Both the position numbers and the translations under genes were made by a program. Under the pieces are notes generated by a model. It did not search any database, was not told where the DNA came from, and saw nothing but the letters and a program-made list of their open reading frames with translations. Below are positions 41,499 to 50,278 of a stretch of 64,000 bases of DNA, one piece after another; within the stretch, counting starts at the first letter, position 1, and every line of letters starts with the position of its first letter. Source of the stretch: Nonomuraea africana (GTDB lineage Bacteria; Actinomycetota; Actinomycetes; Streptosporangiales; Streptosporangiaceae); contig NZ_JADBEF010000001.1 in NCBI RefSeq assembly GCF_014873535.1, positions 7,874,001 to 7,938,000 of the forward strand, written 5' to 3'.

Positions 41499-42090
41499 AG
41501 AAGACCCCTTTCGCGGCATTCCTAGAGGTGGACTTCTGGGCCGGACCGGGCGCTGATGAGCTCGGCCGTCACCGGGTGGCAGCCCGATCGCGTGACGGTT
41601 GGAGACCAGCCTCGGTCCGGCTTTTTCGCGGCTTTCCTTTCGGCGGACCTGCATATCTGAACGGCGCCGTTGCCGGAAGGGGCGGGCCCTGAGGGCCGCG
41701 CTTGAGCGTCAGCGGAAGGCCCCGAGTAAGCGTCGTCATCTGGTCTTCCTGAGCCTGATCGTCCCTCCGGGACCTGGGCGCGGCAATAGCCTGGCGGGAG
41801 AAAAATCAAATTTCTTCGCAATTCCCGCTGAGAGATGCGCCGCACGAGTACCTGCAACTTGCACGCGAAATGTCAGGGGCCCTTGGGGCCGACGGGAAAG
41901 CATCGCGAGCCCACCCCCTGAACGCTGGGCTTTTGCTTGCCCCCACCGTCTCTCCATGTAAGCCTGGTGGCAAGCCTTGGTGCGAGTCTCCGTGCAACTT
42001 GCAGTGTAAGATTGGCGGAACGGCCCAGAAATTCAGGGCTCAAACGCTTCTTCTCCGCTACACCTTCATTCCCGGTGAGGAGAGTGGACG
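41499..42090. promoter_or_regulatory. 592-base divergent region with two TGCAACTTGCA palindromes
   Basis: An exact 11-bp palindrome TGCAACTTGCA occurs at 41853-41863 and 41993-42003. The second copy ends three bases upstream of TAAGAT (42007-42012), a fitting -10 box for the XRE gene at 42091, so it lies where a repressor operator would. The rest of the region has open frames on both strands without ribosome binding sites or recognisable products; I do not call a gene. Confidence 0.6.
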
Positions 42091-42954
42091 GTGCCACCAG
42101 AGCAGGGCAGCCCGACGGTGCGCAGGCTCAAACTCGGCCAGGAGCTCCGCCAGCTGCGCGAGCGCAGCGGGCTGACCGGGGCGCGAGCCGCCAAGGAACT
42201 CGGCTGGTCACCGAGCAAGGTGAGCAGAATCGAGGCCGCCAAGACCAAACCCGCCCACGACGACGTCAAGGCCCTCGCCAAGCTCTACAAGTGCGACGAC
42301 GAGAAACTAGACGAATTGCTGGGCTTGGTGCGGGATGCGGACCGGCGGGGCTGGTGGGAGGATTACGAGGACAGCCTTCCCGGGGACTACACCAGATTCC
42401 TCGGCCTGGAGGCGGAGGCAATCGACCAGCGAACCTGGGAACCCCAGATCGTGCCCGGCCTCCTGCAAACGGAGCACTACGCCCGTGAGGTCATCCTGGC
42501 CACCCGCGGCATCGCGCGTATCACGCACAGCGGTGTCCGCAGCCGGGTGGAGTCCAGGCTCGACCGGCAGCAGCGTGTCCTGCACCGGCCCGACCCGCCC
42601 GTCTTCCGGGTGGTGCTCGACGAGTCGGCGCTGATGCGTCAGTTCGGTGAGCCATCGGTCATGCGTGAGCAGATGGAGCATCTGTTGGTGGTCTCCATGC
42701 TGCCGCGGGTGAGCGTTCGGATTCTGCCGTTGGATGCCCCTCATCCGGTCAACACGGGAGCCTTCATCCATCTGAAGTTCTCGGCGTTCGACGATGTTGT
42801 ATACCTGGAATCGCTGTACGGGGCACGTTTTGTCGAGGACATGGAGCTGGTCGCCGGATACGAGACCGCGTTCGACCACATCAGTTCCGCCGCACTGGAT
42901 GAGGACGCTTCCCGTGTCTTCATTCAGCGCAAGAGCATGACGTGGCGCCGTTAG
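42091..42954 (+). CDS. XRE-family regulator with DUF5753 (WhiJ-like)
   Basis: 287 residues. Helix-turn-helix at residues 13-65 (KLGQELRQLRERSGLTGARAAKELGWSPSKVSRIEAAKT in outline), followed by the DUF5753 domain (LGLEAEAIDQRTWEPQIVPGLLQTEHYARE, and FGEPSVMREQMEHLL). Such regulators control development and secondary metabolism in streptomycetes together with an adjacent DUF397 protein, which is present here. GTG 42091 has a GGAGAG upstream. Autoregulation through the palindromes upstream is likely. Confidence 0.9.
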   Translation: MPPEQGSPTVRRLKLGQELRQLRERSGLTGARAAKELGWSPSKVSRIEAAKTKPAHDDVKALAKLYKCDDEKLDELLGLVRDADRRGWWEDYEDSLPGDYTRFLGLEAEAIDQRTWEPQIVPGLLQTEHYAREVILATRGIARITHSGVRSRVESRLDRQQRVLHRPDPPVFRVVLDESALMRQFGEPSVMREQMEHLLVVSMLPRVSVRILPLDAPHPVNTGAFIHLKFSAFDDVVYLESLYGARFVEDMELVAGYETAFDHISSAALDEDASRVFIQRKSMTWRR

Positions 42955-42970
42955 CGCTGAACATCGCAAA

Positions 42971-42990
42971 ACGGGGCAAAGGTGCCCCGT
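42971..42990 (+). terminator. hairpin between the XRE and DUF397 genes
   Basis: Exact 8-bp stem ACGGGGCA / TGCCCCGT with loop AAGG, 17 bases after the XRE stop. May attenuate or process the message so that the two partners are made in different amounts. Confidence 0.55.
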
Positions 42991-43008
42991 TACCCATTTG
43001 GGGAGAAA

Positions 43009-43233
43009 ATGCACACCGATATCATCAAGGCCGACTGGCGGAAGAGCCGCTTCTGCAACGGAGCATCGGCCTGTGTCGAGTTCGCTCGCCTTGCTGACGG
43101 CAACGTCGCCCTGAGGGATTCCAAGCAGGAGGACGGGCCGGTTCTGGTCTTCACTCCTGGCGAGTGGGCCGCTTTTACCGCGGGTGTCCGTGACGGCGAG
43201 TTCGACCTCTCGGCTCTTGCCGTAAATGCTTGA
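43009..43233 (+). CDS. DUF397 protein (partner of the XRE/DUF5753 regulator)
   Basis: 74 residues with the family hallmarks: ADWRKSRFCNGASACVEFARL, VALRDSKQEDGPVLVFTPGEWAAFTAGVRDGEFD. DUF397 proteins form toxin-antitoxin-like or regulator-effector pairs with DUF5753 XRE proteins; they lack a known enzymatic activity. ATG 43009 is preceded by GGGGAGAA. A strong hairpin follows. Confidence 0.92.
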   Translation: MHTDIIKADWRKSRFCNGASACVEFARLADGNVALRDSKQEDGPVLVFTPGEWAAFTAGVRDGEFDLSALAVNA

Positions 43234-43236
43234 CCG

Positions 43237-43281
43237 GAACGGTCCCGACCGCGCCTTGCGCCATGACCGTCGGGACCGTTC
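43237..43281. terminator. bidirectional terminator between DUF397 and MFS genes
   Basis: Exact 13-bp stem GAACGGTCCCGAC (43237-43249) / GTCGGGACCGTTC (43269-43281) between convergent genes. Confidence 0.75.
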
Positions 43282-43304
43282 TGCATTGCTCTGGAAGCCG
43301 GCGT

Positions 43305-44693
43305 TCAGGCGCGGGAGATCTTCGACCTGACGAGGAAGACGGAGCTCAGGCCGGCCAGTACGGCCAGCGCCGCCAGCGCGACAGCCGTCCCGAATGAGGC
43401 CTGTCCGGTGTGTCCCTGCATGAGGGAGATGAACAGCGTGCCCACCGTGGCCACCCCGATGACCTGGCCGAGCTGCATCACCGTGAGCAGCGCGCCGCTC
43501 GCGTCGGCCGCGTAGGCGCTCTCGACCTGCTGGGTGGCCATGTTCGTCACGGCGATCTGCACTCCGAGCCCCGCGCCGATCAGCGCGCTCACGACGGCGT
43601 ACGGCACGCCGCCCCCCGAAGCGGCGGCCAGTCCGAGGTAGGCGGGCGCGGCCACGACGTACCCGACGGGCACCAGCGAGCGCTGCAACCGCGGGGGCAG
43701 CCGGGGCCAGGCCAGCCCCACCGCGGCGAAGGCCACCGCGCAGGGCACCAGCATCAGCCCCGACATGAGCGGGGTGAGGTGCAGCTCCCCCTGCAGGTGC
43801 AGCGCCGAGGTGAACAGGAAGGCGCCCCAGGTGGCGGGGCCGAACAGCAGGACCGCGAGACCCGGCCGCATGCCGGGCGCCCGCAGCACCCGCGCGTCCA
43901 CCAGCGGCCTGCCGCCGCGCGCCGTCACCCAGCGCTCCACCCTGACGAACACGGCGAACATCACCAGGCTGAGCGCCATCGAGCCCCAGCCCCACAGCGG
44001 CCAGCCGAGCTCGCGGCCGAGCACCAGCGGCACGATGAACATCAGCACCGCGGCCGACAGCGTGAGCAGGCCGAGCGGGTCGAGTCCGGTCCTGCCGCCG
44101 CCGTGGTCGGCGGGGAGCACCCGTAGCCCCGCGACCAGAAGGAGCGCTCCAATGGGGACGAGCACCAGGAACACGATCCGCCAGCCGACGCCGAACCCGA
44201 GCAGGACGCCGCCGAGCGCCTGCCCGACCACGATGCCGCCGCTCACGACGGCCGACCAGAGGCCGAGCGCCCTGCCTCGGGCCTCGCCCTGGTAGTTGTG
44301 CTGGATCAGGGTCAGCACCTGCGGCATCATCAGGGCGGCTCCGGCGCCCTGCGCGAAGCGGAAGGCCACCAGCCAGCCCGTCGAGGGCGCGAGGCCGCAG
44401 CCCAGCGTGGTCAGCGTGAAGAGGGCCAGGCCGGTCAGGAAGGTGTTGCGATAGCCGAACAGGTCGCCGACGCGGGCACCGGTGATCAACAGGACGGCGT
44501 AGGTGATGGTGTAGCCCGCGACGATCATCTGCAGTCCCGCTCCTGAGGACTGCAGGTCCGCCTCGATCGTCGGGGTGGCGACGTTCACGATGTTGACGTT
44601 CAGGATGGCGAGGAACTGGCCGAGAAGCACGATCGCCAGGAGGAGGCCGCCGCTCCTGGTCGTGGACTTCTCGACGGACGGAGCTTGGATCAT
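43305..44693 (-). CDS. MFS drug exporter, DHA2/EmrB type
   Basis: 462 residues with about 14 membrane helices. MFS signatures are LNVNIVNVATPTIEADLQ in helix 1, GARVGDLFGYRNTF (motif A) and the motif C region GLWSAVVSGGIVVGQALGGVL. This drug/H+ antiporter type is often controlled by a divergent regulator, and a MmyB-like regulator gene lies 70 bases away in opposite direction. ATG 44693. Substrate unknown. Confidence 0.9.
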   Translation of the reverse strand: MIQAPSVEKSTTRSGGLLLAIVLLGQFLAILNVNIVNVATPTIEADLQSSGAGLQMIVAGYTITYAVLLITGARVGDLFGYRNTFLTGLALFTLTTLGCGLAPSTGWLVAFRFAQGAGAALMMPQVLTLIQHNYQGEARGRALGLWSAVVSGGIVVGQALGGVLLGFGVGWRIVFLVLVPIGALLLVAGLRVLPADHGGGRTGLDPLGLLTLSAAVLMFIVPLVLGRELGWPLWGWGSMALSLVMFAVFVRVERWVTARGGRPLVDARVLRAPGMRPGLAVLLFGPATWGAFLFTSALHLQGELHLTPLMSGLMLVPCAVAFAAVGLAWPRLPPRLQRSLVPVGYVVAAPAYLGLAAASGGGVPYAVVSALIGAGLGVQIAVTNMATQQVESAYAADASGALLTVMQLGQVIGVATVGTLFISLMQGHTGQASFGTAVALAALAVLAGLSSVFLVRSKISRA

Positions 44694-44762
44694 GCTTCCA
44701 CGATGGTAGAAAGTAGATACTAGTAAAAAGAGTCCCTTTATCCTGGTATTGGCGGCACCTGG
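44694..44762. promoter_or_regulatory. divergent promoter with a TACTAGTA palindrome
   Basis: The AT-rich 69-base intergenic region contains the exact palindrome TACTAGTA (44718-44725), embedded in AGTAGATACTAGTAAA. A likely operator for the regulator at 44763, by position only. Confidence 0.4.
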
Positions 44763-45611
44763 ATGAGCAAAAGGCGCGACGACCTGGCGGCTTTCCTCCG
44801 CACCCGGCGCGAGCGCGTCACCCCCGAGATGGTGGGGCTGCCTCCGGGCACCCGCAGGCGTACGCCTGGGCTGCGCAGGGAAGAGGTCGCCCAGCTCGCG
44901 GGCGTGGGGGTGACCTGGTACACCTGGCTTGAGCAGGGGCGGCCGATCAACGTCAGCCTGCAGGTCCTCGACTCCATCGCGCGCACGCTCATGCTCGACG
45001 CCGCCGAACGTCACCAGCTCCACCTGCTGGCGGGGCACGCCGTCGCGGCTCCCGTCCACGACGCCGCCCGGGTCACGCCCGCGATGCAGCAGATCATCGA
45101 CCAGCTCAGCCCGCTGCCGGCCGCCTACAGCAACAGCCGCCACGACGTCCTCGCCTGGAACCCCGCCTACGCCGCCCTCTTCCCCGAGCTGGTCAGCGCG
45201 CCGGTCGAGGAGCGCAACTCGCTGTGGCAGTGCTTCGTGCACCGCGAGTGGCGCACCGCGCTGGTCGACAGGGAGCAGGAGCTCCACGGCAGCGTCGCGG
45301 TGTTCCGCGGCGCCTACACCCGCCATGCCGACGACCCGTGCTGGCGCGACTTCGTGAAGCGGCTGTCGGCCGCCAGCCCCGAGTTCGCCGCGCTGTGGGC
45401 CACCCATGACGTGGCCGACCCCCGCTCGCGCGCCAAGACCTTCAACAACGAGGTGGTGGGGGAGCTGCGCTTCACGAGCGCGGTGTTCAACTGCGCCTCG
45501 GCGCCGGAGACCAGGATGATCGTTTACACTCCCGTCGACGATGCGACACGTTCGGCCGTGGTATGGCTCACGGCGCACAGCGAGCGTGCCCATGGCATGC
45601 TCGGTGCCTGA
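44763..45611 (+). CDS. XRE-family regulator with MmyB-like ligand domain
   Basis: 282 residues. N-terminal HTH with RRRTPGLRREEVAQLAGVGVTWYTWLEQGR, the diagnostic motif of MmyB-like regulators, and a C-terminal PAS-like MmyB domain (SNSRHDVLAWNPAYAALFP, LWQCFVHREWR, FNNEVVGELRFTSAVF in order) thought to bind fatty acids. It probably regulates the divergent exporter. ATG 44763 lacks a strong ribosome binding site. Confidence 0.9.
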   Translation: MSKRRDDLAAFLRTRRERVTPEMVGLPPGTRRRTPGLRREEVAQLAGVGVTWYTWLEQGRPINVSLQVLDSIARTLMLDAAERHQLHLLAGHAVAAPVHDAARVTPAMQQIIDQLSPLPAAYSNSRHDVLAWNPAYAALFPELVSAPVEERNSLWQCFVHREWRTALVDREQELHGSVAVFRGAYTRHADDPCWRDFVKRLSAASPEFAALWATHDVADPRSRAKTFNNEVVGELRFTSAVFNCASAPETRMIVYTPVDDATRSAVVWLTAHSERAHGMLGA

Positions 45612-45627
45612 AAAACCAGGAGGGCAG

Positions 45628-46701
45628 ATGAGACCGAGTCGCGCCATCACCGTCGTGGGGGTCGCGCTGGCGCTGACCGCCTGTTCGGCGGCCAAGTCCG
45701 AGCACATGGCCGACGTGGCGGAGAAGCCGACGATCGCGCCGAGTCTGCCGGAGGAGCCGGAGCGCCGGCCGTACACCATCTCCTTCGGGGGTGACGTGCA
45801 CTTCGAGGGCGTGCTGAGGAGCAGGCTGGCCAACCCGCGCACCGCGCTCGGCCCGATCGCCAAGGTGCTGAAGGCCGCGGACCTCGCGATGATCAACCTC
45901 GAGACCGCGATCACGACGGGCGGCACGCCCGCGCCGGGCAAGCAGTACACCTTCCGCGCCCCGGCCACCGCCTTAACCGCGCTCAAGGCCGCGGGCGTCG
46001 ACGTGGTCTCGATGGCCAACAACCACGGCATGGACTACATGGAGAGCGGTCTCGCCGACTCCATGGCCGCGATCAAGCGGTCGAAGTTCCCCGTGGTCGG
46101 CATCGGAAGGAACGAGACCGAGGCCTACAAGCCCTACCGCGTCACGGTCAACGGCAACCGCGTGTCGATCATCGGGGCCACCCAGGTGCTCGACGCGGAG
46201 TTCATCCAGTCGTGGAGCGCGGCCGGCGCCAAGGGCGGGCTGGCCTCGGCGAAGAACGAGGCCAGGCTCATCAGGGCGGTACGGCAGGCCCGCAAGTCCT
46301 CCGACACCGTGATCGTGCACCTGCACTGGGGCACCGAGATGCAGAAGTGTCCCAACCCCGCCCAGCTCTCCCTCGCCCCCAAGCTGGTCAAGGCGGGCGC
46401 CGACGTCATCGTCGGCGGTCACGCGCACATCCTGCTGGGCAGCGGCTACCTGGGCAACTCCTACGTCAACTACGGCATGGGCAACTTCGTCTTCTACAAC
46501 TGGGGTCCCGAGACGGGCCGGACCGGCGTGCTCACGCTGACCATCGACGGTCGCAAGGTGCTGAAGGACAAGTGGACACCCGCCACGATACAGGGCGGCA
46601 TCCCGATCCCGCTCACCGGCGCGGCCAGGAACCAGGCCATCGCCGGGTGGAAGAGCCTGCGCTCCTGCACTGGTCTGGCCGCGAGCCCCGCGGACAGCTA
46701 A
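45628..46701 (+). CDS. CapA-family lipoprotein (metallophosphoesterase-like)
   Basis: 357 residues. The signal peptide ends in the lipobox ALTACSAAK, so the protein is membrane-anchored outside. The CapA/PGA_cap domain shows SFGGDVHFEG, MINLETAIT, SMANNHGMDY, HLHWGTEMQ and VGGHAHILLG, matching the calcineurin-like metal site. In Bacillus CapA takes part in poly-gamma-glutamate capsule export; in actinomycetes the role is not settled. ATG 45628 has CAGGAGGG upstream. No capB or capC genes are nearby. Confidence 0.9.
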   Translation: MRPSRAITVVGVALALTACSAAKSEHMADVAEKPTIAPSLPEEPERRPYTISFGGDVHFEGVLRSRLANPRTALGPIAKVLKAADLAMINLETAITTGGTPAPGKQYTFRAPATALTALKAAGVDVVSMANNHGMDYMESGLADSMAAIKRSKFPVVGIGRNETEAYKPYRVTVNGNRVSIIGATQVLDAEFIQSWSAAGAKGGLASAKNEARLIRAVRQARKSSDTVIVHLHWGTEMQKCPNPAQLSLAPKLVKAGADVIVGGHAHILLGSGYLGNSYVNYGMGNFVFYNWGPETGRTGVLTLTIDGRKVLKDKWTPATIQGGIPIPLTGAARNQAIAGWKSLRSCTGLAASPADS

Positions 46702-46711
46702 TCTTTGGACC

Positions 46712-47500
46712 GTGCGTCTAATAGCGTCCGACGATGTACGGCTGGCGCTCTACGAGCAGGGCGACCCGGCCAACCCCACGGTCGTGCTGCTCCACGGCTA
46801 CCCCGACGACCACCGCGTGTGGGACCAGGTCGCCGACCTGCTGCGGGGTCGCTTCCACGTGGTCCGCTACGACGTGCGCGGAGCGGGCAGGTCGTCGGCG
46901 CCGCGCGCGGCCCGCGACTACCGGCTCGACCGGCTGGCGGCCGACATGGACGCGGTGCTCGACGCCGTCGGCAAGCCCAAGGTGCACCTCGCCGCCCACG
47001 ACTGGGGCTCGATCCAGGGGTGGTACTTCACCGGCAGGAGCGACAGGTTCGCCTCCTTCACCTCGCTCGGCGGTCCGGGGCTCGACCAGGCCGCCGCCTT
47101 CTTCCGCCAGGCCGGCCCGATCAGGGCGCTCGGGCAGTTGCTGCGGTCGTGGTACATCGGCGCCTTCCAGCTGCCGGTGCTGCCCGAGCTGGCCATGGCG
47201 CCGCTGGCCCGGGCGCTGGGCGCCACGGCCGCCGACGCGCGCAACGGGCTCAACCTCTACCGGGCGAACATGCTCACCCGCTTACGCCGTCCGGGAGACC
47301 CGCACGTGAACGTGCCCGTCCAGCTGATCGAGTGCACGCGCGACCGCTACGTCTCGCCCTGGCTGCTCGCCTCCCTCGGCCAGTGGGCGCCGAAGTTCAG
47401 GCACCGACGGCTGGCCGCCGACCACTGGGCGCAGCGCACGCAGCCCGAGGCCGTCGCCAAACTGGTCGCCGAGTTCGCCGACTGGGCCGCCGACGAGTGA
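46712..47500 (+). CDS. alpha/beta hydrolase (epoxide hydrolase-like)
   Basis: 262 residues. Oxyanion-hole motif HGYPDD, nucleophile Asp in AAHDWGS, further acid in ECTRDRYVSP and catalytic His in AADHWAQ: the Asp nucleophile places it with epoxide hydrolases or haloalkane dehalogenases rather than esterases. The same domain is fused to an SDR in EphD proteins; here it stands alone. GTG 46712 is eight bases after TAATCT, so the transcript is probably leaderless. A TetR gene follows by 64 bases. Confidence 0.88.
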   Translation: MRLIASDDVRLALYEQGDPANPTVVLLHGYPDDHRVWDQVADLLRGRFHVVRYDVRGAGRSSAPRAARDYRLDRLAADMDAVLDAVGKPKVHLAAHDWGSIQGWYFTGRSDRFASFTSLGGPGLDQAAAFFRQAGPIRALGQLLRSWYIGAFQLPVLPELAMAPLARALGATAADARNGLNLYRANMLTRLRRPGDPHVNVPVQLIECTRDRYVSPWLLASLGQWAPKFRHRRLAADHWAQRTQPEAVAKLVAEFADWAADE

Positions 47501-47564
47501 GCCGCGTTGCACGCCTTTCTACAATCGCGCTTTTCCAGGGACTGGGCGGCCGATTGGGGGCAAG

Positions 47565-48239
47565 ATGAAGACCGTGTCCTCCTTGCCGGTTGACGAAGAC
47601 GGCACCGAGCCCACCCCGCTCCGCCGTCAGCCCACGCAGCGCCGTAGCGCCCGCCGGGTCGAGCGCATGCTCGACGCCTGCGCCCACCTGCTCGACGAGG
47701 TCGGTTACGAGGCGCTGTCCACCACGCGCATCGCCGAGCGCGCGGGCGTGGCGATCGGGTCGGTCTACCAGTTCTTCCCCGACAAGCGCGCCATCACCCA
47801 GGAGGTGACCAGGCGCAACGTCGAGCTGTTCGTCTCCAGGGTGGGCGCCCGCTTCCTCGACGAGGACTATCGGGGGTGGTGGGAGGCGGTCGACGCGATC
47901 ATCGACGAGTACGTCGACATGCACAGGACCGTTCCTGGCTTCAAGAGCCTCCACTTCGGCGACGTCGTCGACCTCAACCTGCTCGACTCCGACTCCGAGA
48001 ACAACATGGTGATCGCCGGCCGGCTGCGCGGCCTGCTGCTCCAGGAGTACGGCCTGGCCGACAGCGAGGAGCTCGACGTGGCCGTGCTGGTCGCCGTCGA
48101 GGCGGGTGACGCCGTGCTCAAGCTGGCCTTCCGCCGCGACCCCAAGGGCGAGCCCGAGATCGTGGCCGCCGCCAAGCAGCTGATCAGGTCGTTCCTGTCG
48201 CGCAGGCTCAGTCCTCGCCGGCAGCGTCAGCAGGCGTGA
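47565..48239 (+). CDS. TetR/AcrR-family transcriptional regulator
   Basis: 224 residues. N-terminal HTH: RRVERMLDACAHLLDEVGYEALSTTRIAERAGVAIGSVYQFFPDKRAI in outline. The C-terminal ligand domain is helical (FKSLHFGDVVDLNLLDSDSENN). ATG 47565 has GGGGG upstream. It follows the hydrolase in the same direction, so it may control that gene. Its 3' end overlaps the convergent small membrane gene by 32 bases. Confidence 0.9.
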   Translation: MKTVSSLPVDEDGTEPTPLRRQPTQRRSARRVERMLDACAHLLDEVGYEALSTTRIAERAGVAIGSVYQFFPDKRAITQEVTRRNVELFVSRVGARFLDEDYRGWWEAVDAIIDEYVDMHRTVPGFKSLHFGDVVDLNLLDSDSENNMVIAGRLRGLLLQEYGLADSEELDVAVLVAVEAGDAVLKLAFRRDPKGEPEIVAAAKQLIRSFLSRRLSPRRQRQQA

Positions 48240-48567
48240 TCGGCGCCGGGTTCCACTCGGGCGCGGGCACCACCGGCAGGTCCTCCCTCGGCCAGCGGTG
48301 CCTGGGCGACTTGGGGGTCTCCGGCGCGGGCACGAACGCGGCGGGAACCGGTTCCCGCTCGGGCCTCGTCCTGGTTTGCGCAGGCCCGCACGGTCGGGGC
48401 AACGAGACCTTGGCCACCGTGGTCACCAGTCGCTGCTGGAGCGCCGCGACTCTCTGCTCGGCCGCCTCCACGGCCTCGAGTCTCGCGGAGAAATATCCGG
48501 CGGCACCCGGGATCACGGCGGACAACACCGCCGCACAGGCGATCGTGAAGGTCAACTGCTTGGACAT
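48208..48567 (-). CDS. small membrane-anchored Pro-rich protein
   Basis: 119 residues. An N-terminal helix (QLTFTIACAAVLSAVIPGAAGYF), a short coiled coil (ARLEAVEAAEQRVAALQQRL) and a disordered tail rich in Pro, Arg and Trp (PRHRWPREDLPVVPAPEWNPAP). ATG 48567 is preceded by GAAGGGG. Function unknown; it overlaps tetR at the 3' end. Confidence 0.65.
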   Translation of the reverse strand: MSKQLTFTIACAAVLSAVIPGAAGYFSARLEAVEAAEQRVAALQQRLVTTVAKVSLPRPCGPAQTRTRPEREPVPAAFVPAPETPKSPRHRWPREDLPVVPAPEWNPAPITPADAAGED

Positions 48568-48730
48568 GCCGAGCCCCTTCCGCCCCTGATGACGTGACCG
48601 CTTTATGCCCGTGGCCCTGCAGGAACACGCGGAGTGTAGTGGGGTTTGCACGAATCGTTGCCGAAGCTGTGCACACGCGGTGATGTGCATTGTCCAGGCA
48701 AAAGCCGGTGCGGCTCGATAGTCTCGCGGT

Positions 48731-49261
48731 GTGGCGCATGTGACCCGTGAGTACCTTGATCGCTTGCTTGAGCAGGCCCTACTGGCGGACGACCACGGAT
48801 CGCTGGCCAGGCAGCTCGACGAGCTCGCCGTCGCCTACTCCTCGGGCGACGTCTCCCGCGCGGCCATCCTCGTGCTGGCCGCCGACGAGTGGCGGCAGGC
48901 CGGCCAGCCGGCCCGCGCGCTGGAGTGCTTCCAGCGCGCGCTCGACGACGGCGGCGAGTCCGGCATCGACCCGCGGGCGGGCATCGCCGACACGCTCTTC
49001 GAGCTCGACAGGCCAGGCGAGGCCAGGGACGTCATAGAGACCCTCAGAGCGGAGGGCACCACGACCCCGGCGACGGCGCACAACATCGCCGAGACCCTCG
49101 TGGCCTACGGCGACCTGCAGGGCGGGCTCGAATGGGCCACCCAGGCGGTGCTCACCTGCGCCGAGGACGACCCCGAGCACGTCGCGCTGCTGCGCACCCG
49201 CTACCGCATCAGGCTCGACCTCGGCCTGCCGGAGGACGAGCTCGACTCGCTGATCTCCTGA
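48731..49261 (+). CDS. tetratricopeptide-repeat protein
   Basis: 176 residues made of helical pairs: ILVLAADEWRQAGQPARALECFQRALDDGG, GIADTLFELDRPGEARDVIETLRAEG and NIAETLVAYGDLQGGLEWATQAV, each a TPR-like unit. No other domain. GTG 48731 lies nine bases after TAGTCT, so it is likely leaderless. A protein-protein scaffold, partner unknown. Followed by a strong terminator. Confidence 0.8.
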   Translation: MAHVTREYLDRLLEQALLADDHGSLARQLDELAVAYSSGDVSRAAILVLAADEWRQAGQPARALECFQRALDDGGESGIDPRAGIADTLFELDRPGEARDVIETLRAEGTTTPATAHNIAETLVAYGDLQGGLEWATQAVLTCAEDDPEHVALLRTRYRIRLDLGLPEDELDSLIS

Positions 49262-49265
49262 CGCG

Positions 49266-49299
49266 TGAAGGGCCGCGCCCCCGTGGGCGCGGCCCTTCA
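49266..49299. terminator. bidirectional terminator after the TPR gene
   Basis: Exact 14-bp stem TGAAGGGCCGCGCC (49266-49279) / GGCGCGGCCCTTCA (49286-49299), loop CCCGTG, between convergent genes. Confidence 0.8.
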
Positions 49300-49356
49300 G
49301 CCCGGTGGGACCCGCAGGACGGGCGGCGCGACACGTCCTGCGGATGTCATGGGCGC

Positions 49357-50094
49357 TCAGCCCAGGTCGAGGCGCTCGGTCAGCCCGGCCAGCCCGTCGC
49401 CGTCCGCCACCGGCAGACGCAGCCCCTTGGCATCGGGCTGAGCCTTGCCGCCCGGCTGCTCCATCAGCTCCCCGACCTTGGTCGCCACCTCGTTGACCGG
49501 AGGGGTCAGGTCGAGGAGGGTGCTCCCGCCGGTCACCCCGGCCGCGTCGGGCATGGCCATCTCGGGCACGGCCGCCTCGCCCAGCTCGGACACCTCGGCC
49601 AGCCGTGCCGCCTCGCCCAGCGTGGACACCTCGTCCAGCGCCTCCGCGTTCGGCAGCGGCGGCAGCGGCGGGAGCGACGGCAGTCCCGGCAGGTCGGGCG
49701 CCAGGGCCAGCTTGGACACCTCCTGCAGGCCCGCCTGGCCCGGCACCCCCGAGGGAAGGGAAGGCAGGCCCGCTCCCGCGGCCACACCGCCCATGTCGGA
49801 GACACTCAGCACCGCGGTCGAGCGCGACAGTCCGGGCATGCCGGCCGCCTTTGCCAGGCGCTCGGCCGACATCGCCAGCTCCGACTCCTGGGAGGCCCGC
49901 ATCGGCGTGCGGGTCGTCTTCGCGCGCAGCCCGCCCACCTCTTCGCAGACCTCCGCCACGGTCGTCTCGTCGAGCAGCACGACCTTCTCATCACAGTTCT
50001 CGGCCGACGCGGGCGACATCGCCAGCCAGCCCGCCCCCGTCGCCAACACGGCCACCGCAAGGACGCTCCGAATGCCGCGTGATGCGTTGTACAT
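49357..50094 (-). CDS. secreted Leu/Pro/Glu-rich protein of unknown function
   Basis: 245 residues with a signal peptide (MYNASRGIRS, hydrophobic run, cleavage around ASAEN). Two Cys close to the mature N-terminus (NCDEK and EVCEEV) may form a disulfide. The rest is low-complexity, with PDLPGLPSLPPLPPLPN and a run of EVS(T/E)LGEAARLAEVSELGEA. ATG 50094 has AAGGGGGA upstream. No domain recognised. Confidence 0.65.
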   Translation of the reverse strand: MYNASRGIRSVLAVAVLATGAGWLAMSPASAENCDEKVVLLDETTVAEVCEEVGGLRAKTTRTPMRASQESELAMSAERLAKAAGMPGLSRSTAVLSVSDMGGVAAGAGLPSLPSGVPGQAGLQEVSKLALAPDLPGLPSLPPLPPLPNAEALDEVSTLGEAARLAEVSELGEAAVPEMAMPDAAGVTGGSTLLDLTPPVNEVATKVGELMEQPGGKAQPDAKGLRLPVADGDGLAGLTERLDLG

Positions 50095-50278
50095 GCACGT
50101 TCCCCCTTGATCGAGTTCGGTGATCCGACGAATCACGAAGCTAGTCACGGGGGTAGGGCTGCCCGCGTGTCTTGGGACAACGGTGGCGAAGCCGTTAATG
50201 ATCGCGACGCGGGTCCAGAACATCTCGTAACACTCGCGTGCGGCGAGGCCGATTACGTATAGCTTCTGCAAAGAGTGG

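Noticed and set aside
41522..41857. Possible 111-residue minus-strand gene in the intergenic region
   Set aside because: No ribosome binding site, unlike any protein I know, and lies where operators and promoter are expected.
40631..42954. Integrated conjugative element
   Set aside because: No integrase, excisionase, tra gene, tRNA or att repeats; only the style of two small genes suggests it.
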